DNA from: Candidatus Bathyarchaeota archaeon B24
GTDB taxonomy: Archaea; Thermoproteota; CALKCG01; B24
Reading direction: 5' to 3'
DNA length: 50,187 nt
Assembly: GCA_001593865.1 (NCBI GenBank)
Contig: LUCB01000005.1
Coordinates: 79,366-129,552 of the forward strand
Shown here: in pieces, positions 7,600-15,849 of the stretch
How positions within the stretch are numbered: the first letter of the stretch is position 1
How the letters are laid out: each line of letters begins with the position of its first letter
Program-made: the position numbers and the translations under genes
Notes under the pieces: generated by a model
What the model saw: the letters and a program-made list of their open reading frames with translations, nothing else
The model's database searches: none
Told to the model about the DNA's origin: nothing

Positions 7600-8922
7600 C
7601 TACGGAGTTAACCTAGTCTGGTCCCTCGGGAATAGTGTAACCTCTCTTATATTAGATATTCCCGTTATAGCCATCATGAAGCGCTCAAGCCCAAGTCCGA
7701 ACCCGGCGTGCGGCGGCATCCCATACTCATACACCCTAAGGTGGTATTCGAATAGCTTGGGGTTTAACCCCTGCCTCCTCAGACGTCTAGCCAACAAGTC
7801 TCTCGAAGAGACCCTGGAGCCCCCAGACGCCAGCTCTAGGGAGCCGTGCATCAGGTCGAAGCTTTCCGATAGCCTCGGGTTGTCTTCTCTAGGCTTGATG
7901 TAAAACGGTTTAGATACAGTAGGCCAGTCGGTTATGAAGTAGAAGCCTGGGTTAAGCTCTCCAAGCTTTCTAAGAGCTGGTGTGGAGAAGTCTTCTCCCC
8001 ATGAAACCTCGACGTCCAGCTTTTTAAGGGTCTTGTAGGCCTCGTTATACGTAAGCCTCTTTAAGGGTAGCCGCGGCTTCTCAAGTTCGATCTCTAGGGC
8101 CTTAAGCTCCTCTGAGCATTTATCCAACACGTCCGTGATGGCTCGATGGATCATTTCCTCTAGAAGCTTCATAACGTCCTCGTAGTCTGCGAAAGCCATC
8201 TCGACGTCTACGGACGTTATCTCGCTTAAGTGTCTGGGTGTTTTAAACTTCTCGGCTCTGAAGACCGGGCCTATCTCGAAAACCCTCTCGAAAGCTGAGG
8301 AAAGCTGTTCCTTATAGAGCTGGGGGCTTTGTGCTAGAAAGGCCTCCTTATCATAGTATAGAAGCGGGAACAACGCGGCTCCGCCCTCGGTGGCGGACCC
8401 TATGATCTTAGGCGTGTTAACTTCTATGAAGCCTTTCTCGACCAGGAAGCTCCTTATAGCTTGTAGAACCTGGTGTCTTATCTTGAACACCGCCTGAGCC
8501 GTCGGTCTACGTAGGTCCACAGCCCTTATCTCAAGCCTCTTATCCAGGCTTGGAAGGGTTTTGGCGAACATGTCGAACGGTGGAAGCCTCTTAGGCTCTG
8601 AGAACACGTATAGATCGTCTACCTCTACTTCAGCTCCTCTAGGGGCTTTCTCTATAGCCTTAACTACGCCTTTAACCCCGATGTAGCTGTGGGCTTTAAG
8701 CCCGGTTAGTCTCTCGAAAACCTGTGGCTCTGTTCTATCTTTATGGGCCGTGACTTGAAGGGTTCCATATCTGTCTTGGAGGATCACGAAGCACAATCCA
8801 CCCTGCTTTCTCACGCTTAGGACCATGCCGAGAACCGTGACCTTCTCGCCTTTGATAGACGGCTTTATATCCGCCGAGAAGTGGCTTCTCTTCCATCCTT
8901 CAGGTATAGGCAAGCCGACCAC
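7600..8922 (-). CDS. aspS: Aspartyl-tRNA synthetase, probably non-discriminating
   Basis: 440 residues, archaeal-type class IIb synthetase. The N-terminal OB-fold (about 20-105) reads the anticodon; the catalytic domain has motif 2 (FRAEKFKTPRH) and motif 3 (GFGLGLERFMM). By alignment from memory to Thermococcus AspRS, the residue matching its Lys85 is P94 here (KAPRG). Proline at this position is the mark of archaeal AspRS that also charges tRNA(Asn). The position matching Trp26 is a leucine (L35). First gene of an operon with gatC, gatA and gatB, which would correct Asp-tRNA(Asn) to Asn-tRNA(Asn). GTG start. Confidence 0.95.
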   Translation of the reverse strand: MVGLPIPEGWKRSHFSADIKPSIKGEKVTVLGMVLSVRKQGGLCFVILQDRYGTLQVTAHKDRTEPQVFERLTGLKAHSYIGVKGVVKAIEKAPRGAEVEVDDLYVFSEPKRLPPFDMFAKTLPSLDKRLEIRAVDLRRPTAQAVFKIRHQVLQAIRSFLVEKGFIEVNTPKIIGSATEGGAALFPLLYYDKEAFLAQSPQLYKEQLSSAFERVFEIGPVFRAEKFKTPRHLSEITSVDVEMAFADYEDVMKLLEEMIHRAITDVLDKCSEELKALEIELEKPRLPLKRLTYNEAYKTLKKLDVEVSWGEDFSTPALRKLGELNPGFYFITDWPTVSKPFYIKPREDNPRLSESFDLMHGSLELASGGSRVSSRDLLARRLRRQGLNPKLFEYHLRVYEYGMPPHAGFGLGLERFMMAITGISNIREVTLFPRDQTRLTP

Positions 8923-9020
8923 CGCTTTACCTCATATGCTACGTGTTTAGAATCTAGATGGGGTAACCTAATGTAAAGGTTTTCCTGGGGAAACAAAAAG
9001 AAGTGGGGTTTAGTAGGAAG

Positions 9021-9398
9021 CTACTCCTCCCTACCTATAACTCTAATCCTACCGAACCTACCTACGTTAAGCTGAAGTACTCCCCTGAATGAGTTTACGT
9101 AACCGTTTCTAATCTCGACAAGGTCCCCAGGCGAGACCTTACCTATATCCTCGTTCCACAGAGTCAGTTTAATAGAGCCGGAATCGTCTTCAAGAGTCGC
9201 CGTGGCAACCCTAGACTGCGTACCATATCTCGTCATAACCTCCCTAACCTCAGAGACGTCTAAAACCTTACCCTTGACGTTAACACCGCGCATTCCCCTT
9301 CTAAGCTCAGATATCTTCAAGCTAACCAACTCCGGTTGAACTAGCCTCCGCCTACTAATAAGTTTATCCATTTCAACAGCGTAAGATGCCGGTAACAC
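9021..9398 (-). CDS. Single OB-fold nucleic-acid-binding protein (RPA/SSB-like)
   Basis: 125 residues with one OB-fold running from about residue 27 to the end. Typical RPA-type strands are visible: VNVKGKVLDVSEVREV, ATATLEDDSGSIKLTLW, and GDLVEIRNGYVNSF. Small archaeal proteins of this form bind single-stranded DNA or act as RPA partners. No zinc finger and no acidic tail are present. The GTG start at 9398 is only 6 bases from the divergent start at 9405, so ATG at 9371 is a plausible alternative. Confidence 0.8.
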   Translation of the reverse strand: MLPASYAVEMDKLISRRRLVQPELVSLKISELRRGMRGVNVKGKVLDVSEVREVMTRYGTQSRVATATLEDDSGSIKLTLWNEDIGKVSPGDLVEIRNGYVNSFRGVLQLNVGRFGRIRVIGREE

Positions 9399-9404
9399 CT
9401 CCGC

Positions 9405-10484
9405 ATGGAATATACACCATTATGTCACAACGGTCTTATGGGGCCTAGTCAGAGTAACGTTTTTAAGAACGCCCTCCTCTCTAAACTCTCTAGGCCAGCC
9501 ATGAGGCTTTTAAAACTCAAACTCTACATGGTTGGAACGGTGGCTTTCCTCATAGCACTGACTACGTTGTTCTTCGCTGTAATACTCCAACTCGCAGGAG
9601 CGCCTCTGCTTTTCGTGATACCTATGGTCGTGACCTTCAACCTGATTCAATGGCTTATAGCTCCATATCTCATAGAGATGATATACGGTGTTCACGAGGC
9701 TCCTCCTCATAGATACCCTAGGCTTCATAGGATAGTCGAGAGGTTAAGTCTTAGGTCTGGGATACCCAAGCCTAAGGTTATGATAGCTCACATACCGATC
9801 CCCAATGCCTTCGCATATGGTTCGCCTATAAGCGGATCTAGGGTCGCGGTTACCGAGAAGCTTCTAGATGTCCTCGAAGAGGAGGAGGTTGAAGCAGTCT
9901 TAGGTCACGAGCTAGGGCATCTCAAACATAGAGACGTTCACATAATGATGTTCGCGTCTGTTCTACCGGCGATATTCTACTATCTGGCGTACTCGCTTAT
10001 GATGAGCGCCTACTATGGAGGTTACCGCGATAGGGAGGGAGGCAACGCCGGTTTAGCCCTGTTGATCGGTATGGCCTCGCTCGTCCTCTACTACGTGGTT
10101 TCGCTGGTCGTCCTCTATCTCAGCCGTCTGAGGGAGTACTACGCCGATATGCACAGCGTATCGGTGGTCGACGAAGGGGCTAGGAAGCTCTCAGAAGCCT
10201 TGGCGAAGATCGTAGCCTACACCGGGCGGTATGCGTCTAGACGAAGGATGGACCCCGGGGTCGGCGCCTTCAAGGCGTTGTTCATAGCCGACCCGGATAC
10301 GTCTAGAAACGACGCGGTACGGCTTGCGAGATACGGTATGACCAAGGATATGCAGCTCGTGATGTCCATAGCCTCTAGGAGGTTGACCTGGGCCGATAGG
10401 CTTCTCGAGGTCTTCTCGACGCACCCGAATATAGTGAAGAGGATCAGGGCTCTCCTAGAACTTCAGCGGCTACCGACACCTTAA
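9405..10484 (+). CDS. HtpX-like M48 membrane metalloprotease
   Basis: 359 residues as read from ATG 9405. HELGH (about 168-172) is the zinc motif, followed by KHRDV; the third ligand is probably the glutamate in SRLREYYAD. Two membrane helices lie before the catalytic domain (about 42-85) and two after it (about 180-240). The protein resembles HtpX, which degrades damaged membrane proteins on the cytoplasmic side. The likely true start is ATG at 9501 (MRLLKLKLYM) or 9438, because family members begin just before the first membrane helix and the upstream gene would otherwise be only 6 bases away. Confidence 0.85.
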   Translation: MEYTPLCHNGLMGPSQSNVFKNALLSKLSRPAMRLLKLKLYMVGTVAFLIALTTLFFAVILQLAGAPLLFVIPMVVTFNLIQWLIAPYLIEMIYGVHEAPPHRYPRLHRIVERLSLRSGIPKPKVMIAHIPIPNAFAYGSPISGSRVAVTEKLLDVLEEEEVEAVLGHELGHLKHRDVHIMMFASVLPAIFYYLAYSLMMSAYYGGYRDREGGNAGLALLIGMASLVLYYVVSLVVLYLSRLREYYADMHSVSVVDEGARKLSEALAKIVAYTGRYASRRRMDPGVGAFKALFIADPDTSRNDAVRLARYGMTKDMQLVMSIASRRLTWADRLLEVFSTHPNIVKRIRALLELQRLPTP

Positions 10485-10493
10485 CCACGATCT

Positions 10494-11042
10494 TTACTCC
10501 AAGTTTTTCTGCGCAGGCTTAGCCCTAGGCCTTAGATGCCTCCATATTTCCGCCCTAGTTAGGTCGAGAAGCGAGACCAAGGGGCTTCCTATGATCGGTA
10601 TGAGGCCTAACTGTAGAAGATAGTCTGGGCTGAGGGCGTTGACCAAGTCTCTCATGTAGAGGAACGTCATGGCTCCACCGTCTCCTTTGATGGGTAGTGA
10701 CCCGCCTGAAACCGTCAGTACGAGGGCCGTTAGGAGGAGCACCAGAGCCACGGTCATGTAGACAGATGCCAACCCGTATAGAACGTCGTAGAGAAGCGTC
10801 GTCAATCCCCTACCCCTCTTAACCCATGGGATCAGGAAGCCCCCTATACTGAATATGCCTCCCACCACGGCTCCGGCTAGGAGCAGTAGCACTATGTTCC
10901 CCGGCTGAAGTTCCACATGCGTCTGTATGCGGTGGATGGATACCATGAGAACCGCCCATACGGCTCCACCCACGACGTTGACGCTTAGGGTTCTTAGGAA
11001 TACATCTATACCGCTGTCCGTCGAGCCCTTGTCGCTACCCAT
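10494..11042 (-). CDS. Four-helix membrane protein of unknown function
   Basis: 182 residues that I do not recognise as a named family. There are hydrophobic segments at about residues 22-40, 48-70, 88-112 and 140-160, flanked by charged ends (N-terminal MGSDKGSTD, C-terminal RPRAKPAQKNLE). A glycine-rich stretch AGAVVGGIFSIGG in the second helix suggests tight helix packing. It converges with the HtpX-like gene, 9 bases between stops, and is divergent from eL38. Confidence 0.65.
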   Translation of the reverse strand: MGSDKGSTDSGIDVFLRTLSVNVVGGAVWAVLMVSIHRIQTHVELQPGNIVLLLLAGAVVGGIFSIGGFLIPWVKRGRGLTTLLYDVLYGLASVYMTVALVLLLTALVLTVSGGSLPIKGDGGAMTFLYMRDLVNALSPDYLLQLGLIPIIGSPLVSLLDLTRAEIWRHLRPRAKPAQKNLE

Positions 11043-11116
11043 ATCGGTCCCTATAGTTTTTAAGCTACGAAACCTTTAAGACCTTAACCCGTCGATTTAA
11101 GCCTTAAGGTGGTGTC

Positions 11117-11311
11117 ATGCCTGAGGAAGTGTTCGATGTCGAGAAGTTCGTGGAGCTTTCATCCCATGCGTCAGAGTGTAGGGTTAAGAGACTTGGAGAC
11201 TTAGTTAAGCTCAAGCTCAGAACCAAGCGTAGACTCTACACGATAAAGCTTCAAGCTAAAGATGCCGAGGAGGTCTTAAAGAGGATTAAATGCGAGGTTA
11301 GAGAGGTTTAA
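11117..11311 (+). CDS. rpl38e: Ribosomal protein eL38
   Basis: 64 residues. The pattern MPEEVFDVEKFVELSSHA, then CRVKRLGDLVKLKLRT and YTIKLQAKDAEEVLK, matches the small large-subunit protein eL38 across nearly its whole length. eL38 is absent from most Euryarchaeota and found in TACK archaea and eukaryotes, so it is a useful lineage marker. Starts with ATG after a purine-rich AAGGTGGTG stretch. Confidence 0.87.
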   Translation: MPEEVFDVEKFVELSSHASECRVKRLGDLVKLKLRTKRRLYTIKLQAKDAEEVLKRIKCEVREV

Positions 11312-11359
11312 CATTTCCCGTAAAACTATTTTAGACAGATTAGCTGGTGATGATTCTGT

Positions 11360-12610
11360 ATGACTGAGTTCGATTCTTCACGGGTTTTAAACCTTGCTAG
11401 GCGGCTGAGCTTTCCGAGGTTTGCCGGGTCCGAGGGGGAGGCTAGAGCCAGAGAACTCATAGTCGAGGAGCTTAGGTCAAGCGGATATGAGCCGGCTTTA
11501 GAGGAGTTTGAGACCCTAACCTTCAAGATAGATAGGGCTGAGCTTAGGGTTCTTAAACCCTGGACCGCGGACGTCGAGTGCGCCGGTGTCGGGTTCTCAG
11601 GGTCGACTCCTGAGAGCGGGGTAGAATCCGAGGTTAGATACGTGGAAACCGGAGAGAGGCTTCTTCTCCCAGAGGAGGGATACATACTTCTCCTCTCTAG
11701 GATGCCTAAGCTTGAGGGTTACAAGAGGATTATGAAGAGTAAACCAGCCGGTTTACTTGTGGCAGAGGGTTCTCCGCATAGGGATCTCTCCCACGTAGCG
11801 CTTATGCCTGGATGGAGGAAACACGGCTCAGCCCCGATGCTTCGGATACGGTTTAGGGATGCGCATAGGATCCTTGAAGCCGGTGGGGTGAGGGCTAGGT
11901 TAACTCTGATTCAGAACGAGTGGAAGGCTAAATGCTATAACGTGGTGGTTGAGAGGAGGGGTTGGAAGTATCCAGACGAGGTTGTGGTCGTCTGCGCACA
12001 TTACGACACCGTATACGGGGTTCCAGGGGTTATAGACAACGCTTGTGGAACGGCTTTAGCCCTCGAGCTTGCGAGGCTCTTCTCAGGCAGACGGGTTAAA
12101 AGGACGGTCAGGTTCATTCTGTTTTCGGCCGAGGAGCTTGGGCTGAGAGGCTCCCAGGCCTACGTAGAGAAGCATAAGGACCAGCTCGAAAACGTTAAGA
12201 TGGTTATAAACCTAGACGTTCACGGCGGGGCTCTAGGCTCGAACGACGCCATAGTGACAGGGCCGGCTCAGGTTAAACCCTACCTCGAGGTTTTGAGCAG
12301 AGAGCTCGGGGTAAACCTCTCCGTTAGGGAGGATGTCATGGGCTCGGATGGAACCCCCTTCGCCAAGGTAGGGGTTCCGGTCGTAAACTTCTCTAGGTCT
12401 AGCGGGGCTTCGGCTGGGACGCATAGCGTGGGGGACGACGGCAGGTTCGTAGGTGTCTGGGCCTTTGAAAGCATGAAACCGCTGTTGCTGAAGTTTCTAA
12501 ACCTCCTAACGGAATCTGAGGAGTTCCCGTTCCCAAGGGAGGTTCCGGAGGGATTAAAGAAGAAGATTACAGAGTTCTTCAAGATGCTCGGCTTGGAAGA
12601 TGAGGAATAA
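11360..12610 (+). CDS. M28 family zinc aminopeptidase
   Basis: 416 residues. The peptidase domain has all di-zinc ligands: H214 in CAHYD, D in GVIDNACGT, the EE pair in FSAEELG, D in INLDVHG, and a C-terminal H in GTHSVGD. The N-terminal ~100 residues plus an inserted PA-like region (about 75-170) precede the catalytic core. No signal peptide or membrane helix is visible, so it is probably cytoplasmic and removes N-terminal amino acids from peptides. ATG at 11360 lies 48 bases after eL38 on the same strand. Confidence 0.88.
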   Translation: MTEFDSSRVLNLARRLSFPRFAGSEGEARARELIVEELRSSGYEPALEEFETLTFKIDRAELRVLKPWTADVECAGVGFSGSTPESGVESEVRYVETGERLLLPEEGYILLLSRMPKLEGYKRIMKSKPAGLLVAEGSPHRDLSHVALMPGWRKHGSAPMLRIRFRDAHRILEAGGVRARLTLIQNEWKAKCYNVVVERRGWKYPDEVVVVCAHYDTVYGVPGVIDNACGTALALELARLFSGRRVKRTVRFILFSAEELGLRGSQAYVEKHKDQLENVKMVINLDVHGGALGSNDAIVTGPAQVKPYLEVLSRELGVNLSVREDVMGSDGTPFAKVGVPVVNFSRSSGASAGTHSVGDDGRFVGVWAFESMKPLLLKFLNLLTESEEFPFPREVPEGLKKKITEFFKMLGLEDEE

Positions 12611-12742
12611 ACCGAGTGGTTCCCCGGCGTGGGTTTCAAGACGGCTCTTTATGGCTCCCTTTTTCCAATATGGAACGTTCAACTTATCGAGTCTGAAGAA
12701 TTTCTTACAATATGCGTCTGTCATCCTTTTGGCTAGATATCG

Positions 12743-13390
12743 TTGGAGTTTAAGGAGAAAATTCCACGTCTTCTCGAGAGGAATAGGGAGTTCAGGTACG
12801 GGGTGGCTGGGCTGATAGGGCTAGACGAGATACTTAATCGTTTAGACAAGCACGATGAGAAGTTCAACGCGATCCCGTCTAGGCTTGAGAAGCATGATAG
12901 GAAGTTCAACGAGGTTCTTAAGCGTCTGGATGGACATGAGGAAGTGTTGGAGAGGCATGGGGAGGAGCTAGCTAGGCTTAGGAGAGACATGAACGAGGGC
13001 TTCAGCCTCCTCAGGAGGCATATAGATGCTTTAGGCGCAAGATGGGGTTTTATGGCGGAGGAGGTTTTCAAAAAGGTGTGAAGGGTTTAGTCGAAGAGTA
13101 CTTTTGGGGGAGTTGAGAGATGGACTTGTCAAGACTCTGAGGGGCTTGCGCTCGGCCACCCGGGTGTTGTCGAGACCGACTTGGTGGTCCGAGATGAGGA
13201 GCATATACTCGTCGAAGTTAAGTCTAGCGTTTCCAGGGGAGATGTTTACGAGTTCTGGAGGATAGGCCGCCTCTACGAGAGGGTTGAAGGGGTTAAGCCT
13301 AGGCTGGCTATAGTATCCCCATATGTAGACGGCGAAGCTAAGAAGGCGGCCGATAGATTGGGTATAGAGGCTTACACAGACATCGTATGA
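12743..13390 (+). pseudogene. DUF3782-type coiled-coil PD-(D/E)XK nuclease, frameshifted twice
   Basis: An open frame from TTG 12743 encodes a coiled coil (repeated DKHDEKF / EKHDRKF / DGHEEVL heptads) and ends in EEVFKKV at 13081. A second frame contains the nuclease core: E-T-D-L-V-V-R, then LVEVKSSVSRGDVYEF, a PD-(D/E)XK motif. Reading between them, one missing base near 13071-13076 (AAAAAGG) and one extra base near 13101-13110 (CTTTTGGGGG) would restore GVKGLVEEYFGGVERW and then DSEGLALGHPGVVETD, exactly the family linker. So this is one gene with compensating indels, either truly decayed or a sequencing error in homopolymers. DUF3782-type proteins are common in thermophilic archaea; function unknown. 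Confidence 0.75.
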
Positions 13391-13403
13391 CCCGTTGTGA
13401 GAG

Positions 13404-13440
13404 GTAAAGGTTTATGTGTCTGAACCTGTTACTGTAGGGG
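13404..13440 (+). promoter_or_regulatory. Promoter region of eL15
   Basis: GTAAAGGTTTATGTG (13404-13418) contains a weak TATA-like TTTATG, and AGGGG at 13436-13440 sits six bases before ATG 13447. Together they favour ATG 13447 over the TTG at 13441. Confidence 0.4.
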
Positions 13441-13446
13441 TTGGGT

Positions 13447-13881
13447 ATGACTACGTCGATGTATCACGAGCTCTCCAAGGCCTGGAGGCGGCCTCACGAG
13501 TCTTATATAGCTGAGCTTATGCGGAAGAGGCTTATAGCCTGGAGGAGGCAACCTGCAGTCGTTCGGGTAGATAAGCCTACTAAGCTTCACACGGCTAGGA
13601 AGCTGGGCTATAAGGCTAAGCCTGGGATTGTCGTGGTGAGGGTGAGGGTTAGGAAGGGTTCTGGTGAGAAGCCTAGGCCTAGGTCTGGGCGTAGGCCTAA
13701 GGCGCTCGGTGTTAAGAAGCTGAAGAGGGAGATAAGTAAGCAGGAAATCGCGGAGAACAGGGCTGTGAAGAAGTATCCCAACCTAAAGCTTCTCGGCAGC
13801 TACTACGTCTGGGAGGACGGGGTCTATGAATGGTACGAATGCATATTCCAAGACCCCCAGATAGTCTCTAAAAACCATTAA
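13447..13881 (+). CDS. rpl15e: Ribosomal protein eL15 (short form)
   Basis: 144 residues from ATG 13447. WRRQPAVVRVDKPT, ARKLGYKAKPGIVVVRVRVRKG, GRRPKALGVKK and YPNLKLLGSYYVWEDG are all hallmark eL15 blocks. The protein stops shortly after WYECIFQDP, where many archaeal eL15 proteins (about 190 residues) continue with another 40-50 basic residues. No continuation is found in the other frames downstream, so this is a real short form and not a frameshift. Essential component of the large subunit near the tRNA exit region. Confidence 0.92.
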   Translation: MTTSMYHELSKAWRRPHESYIAELMRKRLIAWRRQPAVVRVDKPTKLHTARKLGYKAKPGIVVVRVRVRKGSGEKPRPRSGRRPKALGVKKLKREISKQEIAENRAVKKYPNLKLLGSYYVWEDGVYEWYECIFQDPQIVSKNH

Positions 13882-14013
13882 GGCCTCCTTTTCTCGACAT
13901 ATTCTCGAAAGAAAATTACCTGTGTTAATGTTTCTATGCGTGTTTAGAGGTCTGTCGGCGCCCTCTCCCCTCTAGGTTTTTCCATGATAAATTACCCGAG
14001 GTAATATCGGCGA

Positions 14014-14889
14014 CTACCAGGGTTTCAGGAGAACTATTCCCAATACGGTTAAGCCTATTCCCACCCACGTTTTTAGGTTGGTTTTCTCCTTCAGGAACAG
14101 CGTAGCCGCTACGGCGGATATCATCGGGTATATGGATGATAAAGCGGTTGCTCTCGCGGCGCCTATGAGCTTTATACTCTCGAGATACACGGACGTGCCT
14201 AGGCTCAGCCCGGTCACCCCGGCGGCGGCTCCCCAGAATAGCGCCTTACCGCTTCTAAGCCCCTTCCTGAAGCTCCTCTTAAGCAGCGGCGGGAGGGCTA
14301 AAACCAGGGCTAGGATGGAAAGCCTATACGTGTTCGCCACCAGGGGGTCGACGTCTCTGACGCATAGGGCTATCAGGGTTATACCTATGGACCATATGAC
14401 CGCTGAGGCTATAGCGAGTACGACGCCTTTACGGAGGCTTGGGTTGTCTTTCCCCTCGTTTTCACCGCTGCTCGCTATGCTTATCAAAGATACCCCGAGG
14501 ACCACCGAGACCGTTCCGAGAAAGCTTAGCACGGTTAAGCTCTCCCCTAGGAGAAGAATCGATATGAAGGTCGTGAACAGGGGGTAGGTCGAGGATATGG
14601 CTGTGCTCTTCGAGACCCCTATCATATCCATGCTCTTGAAAAACGCTAGGTCGCCTAAGCCCATGCCTATAACCGCCGCCGCGGTTAGAAGCGCTAAACT
14701 GTATAGGTCTACATCTACCAGCTGCCACCCCCTCGTCACAGGGAGGATCAGCCATAAAGCCATAGACCCGAAGACGCTTCTGACGAAGTTTAGGGCGACG
14801 ATGCTGCTCTTCTCTAACGCTTTCTTACCGAAAACCGGTGTCAGAGCCCATAGAACTGCGGTGAGCAACGCTAGCAGTTCTCCGAGCAT
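14014..14889 (-). CDS. EamA/DMT-family membrane transporter
   Basis: 291 residues with ten predicted membrane helices arranged as two repeated EamA halves (about 1-140 and 150-290). Each half begins with the family pattern, ALLTAVLWALTPVFGK in the first and AIASAVIWSIGITLIA in the second, and has PLFTTFISILLLGESL or PMISAVAATLFLKEK near its end. These proteins export or import small metabolites such as amino acids or sugar phosphates; the substrate cannot be predicted. Converges with eL15; divergent from nagB. Confidence 0.88.
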   Translation of the reverse strand: MLGELLALLTAVLWALTPVFGKKALEKSSIVALNFVRSVFGSMALWLILPVTRGWQLVDVDLYSLALLTAAAVIGMGLGDLAFFKSMDMIGVSKSTAISSTYPLFTTFISILLLGESLTVLSFLGTVSVVLGVSLISIASSGENEGKDNPSLRKGVVLAIASAVIWSIGITLIALCVRDVDPLVANTYRLSILALVLALPPLLKRSFRKGLRSGKALFWGAAAGVTGLSLGTSVYLESIKLIGAARATALSSIYPMISAVAATLFLKEKTNLKTWVGIGLTVLGIVLLKPW

Positions 14890-14983
14890 AGCTTAGAAGG
14901 ATCGAATGCTCAACGCATTTAAACGTTGCTCGTGGAAAATCTTCGGCTTCCGAAGCTACGTTCACGAACCCTTCTGGTCAAAG

Positions 14984-15018
14984 CTTATATGGGGCGGCCT
15001 CTTGCTCTTAAAGAGGGG
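14984..15018 (+). promoter_or_regulatory. TATA box and ribosome binding site of nagB
   Basis: CTTATATG at 14984-14991 is a TATA box; transcription should begin near 15012. AGAGGGG at 15012-15018 then lies six bases before ATG 15025. This excludes starts further upstream, which would fall before the promoter. Confidence 0.6.
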
Positions 15019-15024
15019 ATGTTT

Positions 15025-15753
15025 ATGGTGAAGGTTCTGATCGTTAAAAACTATGAAGAACTCAGTCTGGAGACAGCTCTCAGGATAGCCGAAGCTGTGA
15101 GGTCTAAGCCTGACATAGTGTTGGGGTTGGCGACCGGAGGTACTCCGCTTGGATGCTACAGGGAGCTCATCAGGATGCATAGGGAGGAGGGGTTAAGCTT
15201 CTCCAAGGTTACGACGTTCAACCTCGACGAGTATGTGGGCTTGCCTCCCAGCCATCCTCAGAGCTACCACTACTACATGTTCCATAACCTCTTCGACCAC
15301 GTAGACGTGAGGAGGGAGAACGTTCACATACCCGACGGTATGGCCGAAGACCTGGACGAGGAATGCCGTAGATATGAGGAGGCTATAAAGGAGGCTGGGG
15401 GTATAGACCTTCAGCTTCTCGGTATAGGTAGGAACGGCCACATAGGTTTCAACGAGCCCGGCTCCCCCTTCGACTCTAGGACAAGGGTGGTTAAGCTCAG
15501 CGAGCAGACGAGGAAGGACAACGCCAGGTTCTTCAACTCGATAGACGAGGTGCCGACCCACGCGATAACGATGGGTATAGGCACGATAATGGAGGCTAGA
15601 CGCATAATCCTCATAGCCAGCGGAGAGGCTAAAGCTGAAGCCATAGCCAAGGCGGTTAAAGGACCCAAGACAGTCGACGTGCCAGCCTCGGCTCTCCAAG
15701 ACCACCCAGACTGCCTATTCATAATAGATAAGGAGGCCGCTTCGCTTCTCTAG
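15025..15753 (+). CDS. nagB: Glucosamine-6-phosphate deaminase
   Basis: 242 residues from ATG 15025 (ATG 15019 is the other candidate). LGLATGGTPLGCY binds the phosphate, FNLDEYVGL carries the catalytic Asp, and LLGIGRNGHIGFNEPG contains the catalytic Asn-His region; MGIGTIMEAR follows. The reaction converts glucosamine-6-phosphate to fructose-6-phosphate and ammonia. Length and motifs match the bacterial NagB type rather than the SIS-type archaeal deaminase. An amino-sugar kinase is encoded at 1.6-2.6 kb. A T-run lies just downstream. Confidence 0.94.
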   Translation: MVKVLIVKNYEELSLETALRIAEAVRSKPDIVLGLATGGTPLGCYRELIRMHREEGLSFSKVTTFNLDEYVGLPPSHPQSYHYYMFHNLFDHVDVRRENVHIPDGMAEDLDEECRRYEEAIKEAGGIDLQLLGIGRNGHIGFNEPGSPFDSRTRVVKLSEQTRKDNARFFNSIDEVPTHAITMGIGTIMEARRIILIASGEAKAEAIAKAVKGPKTVDVPASALQDHPDCLFIIDKEAASLL

Positions 15754-15758
15754 CCGGA

Positions 15759-15765
15759 TTTTTTT
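15759..15765 (+). terminator. T-run terminator after nagB
   Basis: Seven consecutive T residues start five bases after the nagB stop codon, preceded by CCGG. Archaeal RNA polymerase terminates on such T-runs without needing a hairpin. Confidence 0.5.
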
Positions 15766-15779
15766 ATATCTCCGTCTTC

Positions 15780-15812
15780 GTTTTAACCGGTATCTATAAA
15801 AACCGTTAAAAC
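15780..15812. promoter_or_regulatory. Inverted repeat flanking the TATA box of the zinc dehydrogenase gene
   Basis: GTTTTAACCGGT (15780-15791) faces ACCGTTAAAAC (15802-15812). The arms are reverse complements apart from one extra C. Between them lies TCTATAAAA, a TATA box about 55 bases before the TTG start at 15850, with GGGGTG as ribosome binding site near 15838-15843. A dimeric repressor bound here would block TBP, so the gene is probably regulated by its substrate. Confidence 0.55.
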
Positions 15813-15849
15813 CTATTCGAGGATTAATCTTCCCTTTGGGGTGTAAACT

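Noticed and set aside
14078-14587. 169-residue open frame antisense to the EamA gene
   Set aside because: The sense strand has ten clear membrane helices and the two EamA repeats; the antisense frame has no recognised feature.
15193-15705. 170-residue open frame antisense to nagB
   Set aside because: nagB is an intact, highly conserved gene in the sense direction.
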